Source: Deltaproteobacteria bacterium (GTDB lineage: Bacteria > Myxococcota > SpSt-1050 > JACRCP01). Taken from it: 32,706 nucleotides of DNA. Positions 8,467 to 14,754 of this stretch are shown here, in pieces. Position numbers and translations under genes: made by a program. The stretch lies in the NCBI GenBank assembly GCA_016218965.1, contig JACRCP010000200.1, forward strand, positions 1 through 32,706, in the 5' to 3' direction. The notes under the pieces were generated by a model. It worked only from the letters and a program-made list of their open reading frames with translations, had not been told where the DNA came from and did not search any database. Each line of letters opens with the position of its first letter. The stretch's first letter is position 1.

Positions 8467-10182
8467 ATGTTGAGAAAGCTTCTGACCCCGGGTTTCGGCG
8501 TGTTCTCTGGGTTTTTTCATCGGCGCGCGTGCACAATTCTTGCTGTTCTGGTGTTGTCCGGCGCCGCGGCGGTCGCGGCCCTTTCGTGCGGCGGGGGCGG
8601 CGATTCCACGCTTTCCTGCACCAGCGACGAATCGTGCGGCCCGGGGAAGATATGCCAGGACGGCACGTGCAAATCGAAGCCGGCCATCCAGTTCTGCACA
8701 TCGAACGACGAATGCGATCAGGGCTCCGAGTGCGTCGGCGGCCAGTGCAAGGTCAAGTACGGCGCCTGCTTCGTCGATGCCGACTGTCCCGAGGGGATGC
8801 GGTGCAACCCCACCAAAAACGTCTGCGTCCACGGAGGCGACGCCGACGCCGGCGCGTCCGACGCCGGGACGCAAGACTCGGGCGCCGCCGAGACGGTCGT
8901 CAACGAGTGCGCGTCCGATTTCCAGTGCTCGGCGCCGCGGCCGATCTGCGCGGGAGGGATGTGCCGCTCGTGCACGTCGCTGGGCTGCGGAGAGCACATG
9001 ACGTGCGACTCCAAGTCCGGCGCCTGCATCCCGGCAACCGGGGACGGCGGCACGCAGGATACGTCGTTGCCCGATTCCGGTCCGGCGGACACCGGCGCCC
9101 CGGACACAGGTCCGTTCGATTCGGGTGTTCCGGATGCCGGCGTCCCCGATACGGGCGGCCCGGACGTGGGCGTCACATGTCAGACGACCGGCTGCCCGTG
9201 CGGTTCGTACTGCGACCAGGGTTCGGCGGCGTGCCTCAACGGCTGCGCAAACATCGGCGACTGCTGCGCCGGGACGACGTGCATGAACGGGGCGTGCGTG
9301 GTGGCCCAGTGCCAAAGTGACGCGGACTGCAAGACGGCGCCGGCCCTCCGGTGCGACAAGTCCACCGCGACGTGCGTCGAGTGCACGCAGGACTTCCACT
9401 GCCCCGGCAGCACTTGCGACGAGGCGACGGGGACCTGCAACCCGAAGGAGCCGGGGGACGTCGGCGCCGAATGCACCAAGGACTCCGAATGCCGGCTGGG
9501 GTACTTCTGCATAACCGAGAAGAAGACCGACGGGAGCGATTCGGGGTTTTCAGGCGGCTACTGTTCGGAGGACTGCACGCTCGACGGCTACTGTACGTCG
9601 TGGACCGCGTCGTGCATCACCGTGTCGTCCAACCCGACCGAGAAGGAATGCCTGCTTGACTGCATCGACGACTCCGAGTGCCGCTCGCAGTACATCTGTG
9701 TCGAGGCCGGCTATTCGGGCGTCTGCTGGCCGCGCTGCGACAACCCTGGCGCGGGATGCGCCACGGGTTACGTCTGCCAGTCCGGGAGCGGCCGCTGCGA
9801 GGGGACCCAGGACGTGACCGAACCGTGCGGCGGGACCTACAACTACTGCAAGTCGGGGTTGATCTGCGCGGGCTATCAGGGCGAGCAGGCCCACTGCTAC
9901 AAGGAATGCGACCCGGACGACTTTGACGGCCCGTTCTGCAACACCGGAGAGGTCTGCGACGACATCGGCACGACCGGGATCTGCGAGTTCGGGGGCACCG
10001 TCGGCTTGAATGGCGACTGCACCGTGGCCGAGTGCCAGAAGGGCCTGATATGCGCCGGGAACGACGTCTCGGGGTACAAGTGCTACGCCGGTTGCGACTA
10101 CTACGACGATGACCCGGGCTGCACGTTCCCCAAGATGTGCACGCGCCTGTCGGGTGAGGCCAGGAAGGGAATCTGCAAGTAG
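8467..10182 (+). CDS. Cysteine-rich lipoprotein with PDxG-type linkers
   Basis: The protein has 571 residues. An unusually long N-region (about 21 residues) precedes a hydrophobic core and the lipobox AALSC (C41). The mature protein is dominated by short cysteine modules of the type C-x4-D/E-C-x2-G-x2-C-x4-C, interrupted by Asp/Gly/Ala linkers at about 125-140 and Pro-Asp-x-Gly repeats at about 195-230. There is no catalytic motif. This resembles the multi-disulfide envelope proteins common in myxobacteria-like genomes, and binding or structure is a guess. GAGG at 8453 lies ten bases before the ATG. It is the first gene of a co-directional series leading to the MEMO and AMMECR1 genes; the next gene starts 83 bp downstream. 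Confidence 0.85.
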   Translation: MLRKLLTPGFGVFSGFFHRRACTILAVLVLSGAAAVAALSCGGGGDSTLSCTSDESCGPGKICQDGTCKSKPAIQFCTSNDECDQGSECVGGQCKVKYGACFVDADCPEGMRCNPTKNVCVHGGDADAGASDAGTQDSGAAETVVNECASDFQCSAPRPICAGGMCRSCTSLGCGEHMTCDSKSGACIPATGDGGTQDTSLPDSGPADTGAPDTGPFDSGVPDAGVPDTGGPDVGVTCQTTGCPCGSYCDQGSAACLNGCANIGDCCAGTTCMNGACVVAQCQSDADCKTAPALRCDKSTATCVECTQDFHCPGSTCDEATGTCNPKEPGDVGAECTKDSECRLGYFCITEKKTDGSDSGFSGGYCSEDCTLDGYCTSWTASCITVSSNPTEKECLLDCIDDSECRSQYICVEAGYSGVCWPRCDNPGAGCATGYVCQSGSGRCEGTQDVTEPCGGTYNYCKSGLICAGYQGEQAHCYKECDPDDFDGPFCNTGEVCDDIGTTGICEFGGTVGLNGDCTVAECQKGLICAGNDVSGYKCYAGCDYYDDDPGCTFPKMCTRLSGEARKGICK

Positions 10183-10186
10183 GACT

Positions 10187-10209
10187 TTGCGACTCACGAC
10201 TTGCGACTC
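10187..10209. repeat. TTGCGACTC direct repeat pair
   Basis: Two copies of ttgcgactc, at 10187-10195 and 10201-10209, lie 14 bp apart in the 83-bp gap between two lipoprotein genes. They could be a regulatory site or chance. Confidence 0.3.
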
Positions 10210-10265
10210 GTCACCCGAGACGCGGGGTCGAGGGCGGAACGCTTGAAGGCGGAAGCGGAGGCGGC

Positions 10266-11282
10266 ATGTTGAAGCAGCGAAGACCGTTCGTCGCCCGTTC
10301 GTTTGTAATGGGGTTCGCGGCGCTTGCGCTGGCCGCGGCCGGATGCGACATGGCGGCTGCGTACGTCGCAGCGGACGGGGACTCGGCGACGTCCGGCGGA
10401 GACGGTGGCGTCCGGCCCGAGACCGACGGCGGGACGCCGGCTCCCGATTCCGGTGGCGTCCGGGACGCGTCGGCGCCGGAGGACGGCGGGTGCGACTGCC
10501 CGTCGGGCTGCTGCGCCGCGGGCGCCTGCCGGCCCGGGACCGAGGACACGGAGTGCGGGCGGGGCGGCTCGGCCTGCGCCGACTGCGCCGCGGGCGGGAC
10601 GAAGTGTGTTGATCAGGCGTGCACGGCGCCCGTCGCATGCGAACGCAACTCGGATTGCCCGCTCGGAAACATCTGCGACAAGCCCAAGAAAACGTGCGTC
10701 CCCGGGTGCCGCTCGGACGCCGACTGTCCGCAGACGGGCACAAGCAGGTGCGATGTGACGGTGGAGCCGAACGGCGTGTGCGTGGAGTGCCTTGCCGACG
10801 CGGACTGCGCGGGCGCGGGACCGACGTGGGTCTGCCAGGACGGCGCCTGCAAGAAGGGTGAGCCGGTTTGCGATCCGAAATGCACGGCGTGGGAGGCGTG
10901 CGGCGAGGATCAGGTCTGCCGCCCGCGCGAGGGTTACTGCAACGGCGACGAGGACTGCACAAAGCTCGACCCGTCCCTGCTCTGCGATCTGAACACGCAC
11001 GTTTGCGTGCTGCCCGAATGCGTTGTTGACGGGGATTGCGGCTATACGTGCGCCAAGTGCGGCGGGGCGTGCGTCTCGAACAAGTGCCAGTGCATACTGA
11101 CGTGCGGTTATCCGATGTGCGCCACTTGCGTTGACACCTCCGAGTGCGAACCGGGCCTTACGTGTTCGGGTTTGGGGACCAAAAAGTGCTACAAGATGAG
11201 CTGCACCTCGGACGCCGACTGCGACGGCCGGCGCTGCCTGGCTCTCGGAGGGTTTTCCTACTGCATGTGCCTTGGGATATGA
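10266..11282 (+). CDS. Cysteine-rich lipoprotein upstream of the MEMO gene
   Basis: The protein has 338 residues. The leader has Arg/Lys near the N terminus and the lipobox LAAAGC (C27), followed by Asp. An acidic Gly/Asp/Ala linker runs to about residue 75. After that come repeated cysteine modules of the same type as in the preceding gene (C-x2-D-A-D-C, VCQDGAC, C-x2-G-x2-C), more than 40 cysteines in all. No enzyme motif is visible. GGAGG ends four bases before the ATG. Its TGA overlaps the ATG of the MEMO gene (ATGA), so the two are very likely translated together. This coupling is the main hint to its role: it may act with the MEMO/AMMECR1 proteins in the envelope. Confidence 0.85.
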   Translation: MLKQRRPFVARSFVMGFAALALAAAGCDMAAAYVAADGDSATSGGDGGVRPETDGGTPAPDSGGVRDASAPEDGGCDCPSGCCAAGACRPGTEDTECGRGGSACADCAAGGTKCVDQACTAPVACERNSDCPLGNICDKPKKTCVPGCRSDADCPQTGTSRCDVTVEPNGVCVECLADADCAGAGPTWVCQDGACKKGEPVCDPKCTAWEACGEDQVCRPREGYCNGDEDCTKLDPSLLCDLNTHVCVLPECVVDGDCGYTCAKCGGACVSNKCQCILTCGYPMCATCVDTSECEPGLTCSGLGTKKCYKMSCTSDADCDGRRCLALGGFSYCMCLGI

Positions 11283-12241
11283 AACCGCTCGGGGTGACGC
11301 TGGCGGTTTCCGTTGCCGCCGCCGCGCCCGCGGCGTTCGCCGCGGCGTGTTCCGGAAGCTACGGGGCGACTGCCCGTCCCGATGGAGGTGTGTCAATGGC
11401 ACCGGCGGCGGAGATGCGGCCGTTCGGCCCGGTGGTGGCCGGACGATTCTATCCCGGCTCGCCCTCCGAGCTTCGGGGGATGGTCGACAGGTTCATTGCC
11501 GACGCGAAGGATGTGCCGCTGTCCGGCACGCTCCTCGGCGTCGTTTCGCCCCACGCCGGGTACGTCTACTCGGGTCCGGCGGCCGGCTGGGCGTTCCGCC
11601 AGCTCAAGGGGCGGAAGGTGGACATAGCGGTCGTCATGGCGCCGTCGCACAGTTTTCGCGGCGACGCCGCCGGCGTGCTCGACCGTGCCTCATATTCCAC
11701 ACCCCTGGGCGACGTCAAGATCGCGCGCGACGAGGTCGCGGCGCTCCTGAAGTCGCCCGCGTTCACGTCCAACGAACGCCTCTTCTCGGGCGAGCACTCG
11801 CTTGAGGTGCAGCTCCCGTTTCTCCGCACAGTCCTCCCGGACACCCCCATCGTGCCCGTCGTCGTGCCGACGCACGATAGCGAGGTCATCAACGCCGTCG
11901 CGAAGGAACTCCACGCGCGTTTCGGGAAAAGAGCGGCCGTGTACGTCGCGTCGTCCGACATGTCGCACTACAAGCCGTACGGCGAGAACAACAAGATCGA
12001 CCGCGGGACGTTCAAGGTCATGGAGCAGATGAGCGCCGATGCGTTGCTTCGGGGCGAGGCCCAGGGGAAGGTCGAGCTTTGCGGGCTTGCGCCGGTCGCG
12101 GTCCTTTGGAAGATCGCCGAGATTTCTGGCGGCGGCACGATGACCCTGCTCAAGCACGAAAACTCCGGCGACACCGCGGGCGACAAGTCGGGGGTAGTCG
12201 GGTACGGCGCGGTGGCGGTGACCATCGGAGGAAAAAAGTGA
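11279..12241 (+). CDS. MEMO-family protein (AmmeMemoRadiSam protein B type) with lipoprotein leader
   Basis: The protein has 320 residues. The MEMO/LigB-like fold is recognised from PHAGYVYSGP (91-100), APSHSF (121-126), EHSLEVQLPF (172-181), DMSHY (227-231) and LCGLAP (267-272). H92, H124 and C268 match the metal-site positions His49, His81 and Cys244 of human MEMO1. The biochemical role of the bacterial family is not settled. Starting at the ATGA overlap gives a leader ending in AAAC (C24) and a short linker, so the protein would be a lipoprotein. An internal ATG at 11396 (Met40) has a well-spaced GGAGG at 11384 and would give a 281-residue cytoplasmic form. The GGAGG encodes Asp-Gly-Gly in a linker and may be coincidental. 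AMMECR1 follows with a GTGA overlap. Confidence 0.88.
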   Translation: MKPLGVTLAVSVAAAAPAAFAAACSGSYGATARPDGGVSMAPAAEMRPFGPVVAGRFYPGSPSELRGMVDRFIADAKDVPLSGTLLGVVSPHAGYVYSGPAAGWAFRQLKGRKVDIAVVMAPSHSFRGDAAGVLDRASYSTPLGDVKIARDEVAALLKSPAFTSNERLFSGEHSLEVQLPFLRTVLPDTPIVPVVVPTHDSEVINAVAKELHARFGKRAAVYVASSDMSHYKPYGENNKIDRGTFKVMEQMSADALLRGEAQGKVELCGLAPVAVLWKIAEISGGGTMTLLKHENSGDTAGDKSGVVGYGAVAVTIGGKK

Positions 12242-12945
12242 GGCGCATCGTGGCGGTGGCGGCGGCGCTTGCGCTGGCGGCGACGGCGTGCAAGGCGGGG
12301 AGCGCCGACGAAAAGAAGAGCACGGCGGGCACCGGCTCTGCGGCGTCCGAGAAGGGGAAAGGACCTGCAAAAATGGACGGGAAGAAGGATGGCGCCGAAA
12401 AAGAATATCTCACCGCGGCCGACAAGCAGACGCTCCTTAAATTGGCGCGCGAAACAGTCGAGACGTACGTCCGATCCGGGAAGAAGCCCAAGGTGGAGGT
12501 GACCTCGAAGGTCCTCCTCGAGAAGGGCGCCGCGTTCGTCACGCTCAAGAAGCACGGGGAGTTGCGGGGCTGCATCGGCGACATCATCGCTCGAGCGCCG
12601 CTCGCGAGCTGCATAGTCGATCGTGCGGTCGACGCCGCCGTGAACGACTCGCGTTTCGACCCGGTCCAGCCCGGCGAGCTTCCGGACATCGACATAGAGA
12701 TCTCGGTGCTCACGCCGCTTGAACCGGTGGGAAAGCCCGAAGAGATCGTCGTCGGCAAGGACGGCGTGCTCCTCACCAAAGGCTGGAACCGCGGCGTCTT
12801 CCTGCCGCAGGTCCCGGTCGAGCAGAAGTGGGACCGCCAGCAGTACCTCGATCACCTCTGCCGGAAGGCGGGACTCAACTTCGGCTGCTGGAAGGACGCA
12901 AAGCTCGAAAAGTTCCAGGCGATCGTCTTTGGCGAGAAAGAATGA
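12238..12945 (+). CDS. AMMECR1-domain protein (AmmeMemoRadiSam protein A type) with lipoprotein leader
   Basis: The protein has 235 residues. The AMMECR1 signature LRGCIG is at 109-114, and the domain covers about 58-232, the usual size. The start is GTG 12238, six bases after GGAGG and overlapping the MEMO stop. From there the leader VRRIVAVAAA.. ends at TAC (C18), followed by a Lys/Glu/Gly/Ser-rich linker of about 35 residues, typical of a lipoprotein. An internal ATG at 12373 (Met46), preceded by AAAGGA, could yield a soluble form. AMMECR1 and MEMO proteins are co-encoded in many prokaryotes, usually together with a PflA-like radical SAM enzyme. That enzyme is not in this window. Confidence 0.88.
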   Translation: MRRIVAVAAALALAATACKAGSADEKKSTAGTGSAASEKGKGPAKMDGKKDGAEKEYLTAADKQTLLKLARETVETYVRSGKKPKVEVTSKVLLEKGAAFVTLKKHGELRGCIGDIIARAPLASCIVDRAVDAAVNDSRFDPVQPGELPDIDIEISVLTPLEPVGKPEEIVVGKDGVLLTKGWNRGVFLPQVPVEQKWDRQQYLDHLCRKAGLNFGCWKDAKLEKFQAIVFGEKE

Positions 12946-12947
12946 GC

Positions 12948-13003
12948 GTCTTGGAGTGCGGTGGCTCGACACCGCCTTGACCGCGCGCCGGCTTGACGGC
13001 GCG
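12948..13003 (-). repeat. REP-like two-hairpin repeat, copy A (inverted)
   Basis: The reverse complement of copies B and C, with a few differences. It starts two bases after the AMMECR1 stop codon. It carries both hairpins of the family: cgcgccg/cggcgcg and gcggtg/caccgc (one loop base changed). Confidence 0.85.
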
Positions 13004-13025
13004 GGTCCCTTGGCGACGAGAGTAA

Positions 13026-13391
13026 ATGATTGAGAAAGAACGTTGCCCGGAGATGCATGAACTGATCGGTTTTTTCGAGTCGAACCCCTCGATCGAATCT
13101 GCCGGCGAGATGAATTGGCCTTACCAGTGTGTGACGTTTCTGTATTCTGCCGGCGTCGAAGAACTGAATTGTACGATCTGGCCCATTGAATGCTTCTTTT
13201 CGATTGTATGGCGGCAAGGCGGGAAGGAACGGCTCTCCGCGCGGTTCCACATGATTCGCCGGATCCAGGTTGAGAACAGATGGGTGGGCGAACTCTTGAC
13301 AGTGCAGTTCGACCCGGAATCTCACGTCGACCACCTGATTCTGAGGCTGAAGCCGCACATTCAGGGCATGATTTTGACGAAGGAGTATTGA
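13026..13391 (+). CDS. Hypothetical protein between REP copies
   Basis: The protein has 121 residues. I do not recognise the family. It is a soluble-looking, mixed alpha/beta sequence rich in aromatic residues (MNWPYQ, IWPIECFF, VENRWVGELL), with no signal peptide or membrane segment. G+C is lower than in the neighbouring lipoprotein genes. Only a weak purine stretch (gagag) precedes the ATG. It sits between REP copies A and B, next to the decayed transposase, so it may be part of an acquired segment. An immunity- or effector-like small protein is possible but not shown. Confidence 0.6.
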   Translation: MIEKERCPEMHELIGFFESNPSIESAGEMNWPYQCVTFLYSAGVEELNCTIWPIECFFSIVWRQGGKERLSARFHMIRRIQVENRWVGELLTVQFDPESHVDHLILRLKPHIQGMILTKEY

Positions 13392-13425
13392 ATGGTGCTG
13401 TGTTTTTCAGCTTCGGAACCGCACA

Positions 13426-13481
13426 CGCGCCGTCAAGCCGGCGCGAATCCAAGGCGGTGTCAAGCCACCGCACTCCAAGAC
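13426..13481 (+). repeat. REP-like two-hairpin repeat, copy B
   Basis: A 56-bp unit with two hairpins: cgcgccg-tcaagc-cggcgcg, then gcggtg-tcaagc-caccgc. It is identical to copy C at every base I compared. It lies just upstream of the transposase remnant. Confidence 0.88.
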
Positions 13482-13522
13482 AGGCTCCAAGACGCAACGC
13501 AAGAACGGCTGACGCACGTACC

Positions 13523-14072
13523 ATGACGGCAACTACCGGAACCAAACCCAAGCCGTGGCACCACAGTCCGCTGCATGCATTTGAACCGAAGACGGAGTAC
13601 ATGGTCACGGCCGGGACGCACGGGAAGGAGCATCTCTTCCGTGGTGAGGAAAGGTGTCGGTTCCTTTGCGAGTCGCTCCTTTCGCTTGCCGACCGATACG
13701 GTTGGAATCTTCAGGCGTGGGCCGTGTTTTCGAACCACTATCATTGGAAAAGCTCCCAAAGAGGCCGAAAACCTGAAAAAGTTCATTTCACACCTGCACA
13801 CCGCAACGGCGCGGTACGTCAACAATCTCGACGGTACGCCGGGCCGGAAGGTCTGGTACGAGTACTGGGACACCTGTCTTACTTTCGAGAACAGCTACCT
13901 TCCTCGATTGAACTACGTGAACAACAACCCGGTCAAACATGGTCTCGTAGAATTGGCCTCGAACTACCCGTTCTGTTCAGCCGCGTGGTTCGAGCAGAAG
14001 TCGGAGCCGGGGTTCGTTCGGAAGTTGAAGGCGTACGGCTTCCGGAAAGTGAAGGTTGTGGATGATTTTTGA
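13523..14072 (+). pseudogene. Frameshifted REP-associated tyrosine transposase (RAYT, Y1/HUH type)
   Basis: Two overlapping frames make one protein. The first (from ATG 13523) carries the N-terminal Y1-transposase region and reaches the HUH motif as NHYH (H72, H74). At about 13743 the homology moves one base over into the second frame, which continues GKAPKEAENLKKFISHLH, then VWYEYWD and the RAYT hallmark YVNNNPVKHGLV, and ends at 14072. RAYTs are single-strand DNA transposases related to IS200/IS605 TnpA; they act on REP/REPIN hairpins. Copies B and C of the 56-bp repeat flank it directly in the same orientation. The frameshift probably inactivates it unless it is a sequencing error or programmed slippage; I see no strong slippery heptamer. 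Confidence 0.85.
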
Positions 14073-14646
14073 GCTAGGCAACCGTCGGTCTCGGAAATCG
14101 CACCAGGGCACGCGCCGTCAAGCCGGCGCGAATCCAAGGCGGTGTCAAGCCACCGCACTCCAAGACATCCCGTTTCGAACAACCTCCAAGACCACAAACC
14201 GCCGAGTTTCAGGGCTCACTCCTGGCCGACAGGCCTTCGTTGTGCTTGTCGGCATGGTCCTCGCAGCCGGTGTGCCGGCATGCTCGAGCAAGTCGCCGGA
14301 GGAGAGGGTGCGGGATGTCATCGAGGCCTGCCAGAAGGCGGCGAAGGAGCATAAACCGGCGGGCGTCATGGAGCATATCGCGCAGGACTTCCGCGACCAT
14401 GGGGGGAACCGCCGCGACACGCTCAAGGCCATTCTGATTCGCGAGATGATGGCAAACCGGAAACTCGGGATCTACATCACGACCAATGAAATCAAGGTCG
14501 CCGGCGCCGAGGCGACAGCCGACCTCAAGGTCGTCGTCACCGGGTCGGGCGGGATCATCCCCGAGCGAATGGACGGGATGAAGATCAATCTCAAGCTCCG
14601 CGAGACAGACGGCAAGTGGACGATCTATTTTGCCGAGTGGAGGTGA
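14062..14646 (+). CDS. Small lipoprotein with disrupted or unusual 5' end
   Basis: The supported part runs from about residue 51 (14212): a hydrophobic leader ending VPAC (Cys at codon 14281), then about 120 residues with a helical first half (SPEERVRDVIEACQKAAKE) and a beta-rich second half (ADLKVVVTG, LKLRETDGKWTIYF). This pattern resembles small NTF2/SnoaL- or DUF4440-like folds; no function is assigned. There is no good start close to the leader. A GTG at 14242 would leave no positive charge before the hydrophobic core, and the only ATG upstream (14062) forces translation through REP copy C. The repeat may have replaced the native start. The 3' end is reliable and the 5' end is not. Confidence 0.6.
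   Translation: MIFELGNRRSRKSHQGTRRQAGANPRRCQATALQDIPFRTTSKTTNRRVSGLTPGRQAFVVLVGMVLAAGVPACSSKSPEERVRDVIEACQKAAKEHKPAGVMEHIAQDFRDHGGNRRDTLKAILIREMMANRKLGIYITTNEIKVAGAEATADLKVVVTGSGGIIPERMDGMKINLKLRETDGKWTIYFAEWR
14111..14166 (+). repeat. REP-like two-hairpin repeat, copy C
   Basis: A 56-bp unit matching copy B, located 38 bp after the transposase stop and about 75 bp before the leader codons of the next lipoprotein. It lies within that gene's open 5' frame. Confidence 0.88.
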
Positions 14647-14660
14647 GCGCGATTCCGAAG

Positions 14661-14694
14661 GGAGCCGCCCGTCTTGCTCCCCCGGGCCGCGCCC
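14661..14694 (+). repeat. Dispersed GCCGCCCGTCTTGC repeat
   Basis: It matches the bases after the SPASM remnant (8228-8256), including gccgcccgtcttgctcccc and the following CCGCGCC with one extra base. Related units occur at 1179-1203 and 8395-8419. All lie downstream of coding sequence. Confidence 0.65.
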
Positions 14695-14716
14695 GTTCTC
14701 CGTAGCATACATTCTA

Positions 14717-14728
14717 CGTAGTACTACG
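14717..14728. promoter_or_regulatory. Candidate operator palindrome upstream of the propeller lipoprotein
   Basis: The 12-bp perfect palindrome cgtagtactacg lies in an AT-richer island (14700-14750). It is the centre of a longer imperfect inverted repeat with outer cata/tatg arms, and ctacgaag recurs at 14737-14744. It is 27 bp before the GTG start of the next gene. No promoter hexamers are clear. Confidence 0.3.
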
Positions 14729-14754
14729 AAGTATGAACTACGAAGGGTGAATCC

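Noticed and set aside
68..12945. A complete AmmeMemoRadiSam system made of the radical SAM gene at 68 plus MEMO and AMMECR1
   Set aside because: The radical SAM enzyme of that system is PflA-like and lacks a SPASM domain. The gene at 68 has a full SPASM domain and is 10 kb away with an opposite-strand module between.
11968..13608. 546-codon minus-strand frame across MEMO, AMMECR1 and REP copies
   Set aside because: It lies opposite two well-recognised genes and passes through repeat sequence.
12948..14166. CRISPR array
   Set aside because: The three repeats are unequally spaced, one is inverted, and the intervals hold genes rather than spacers.
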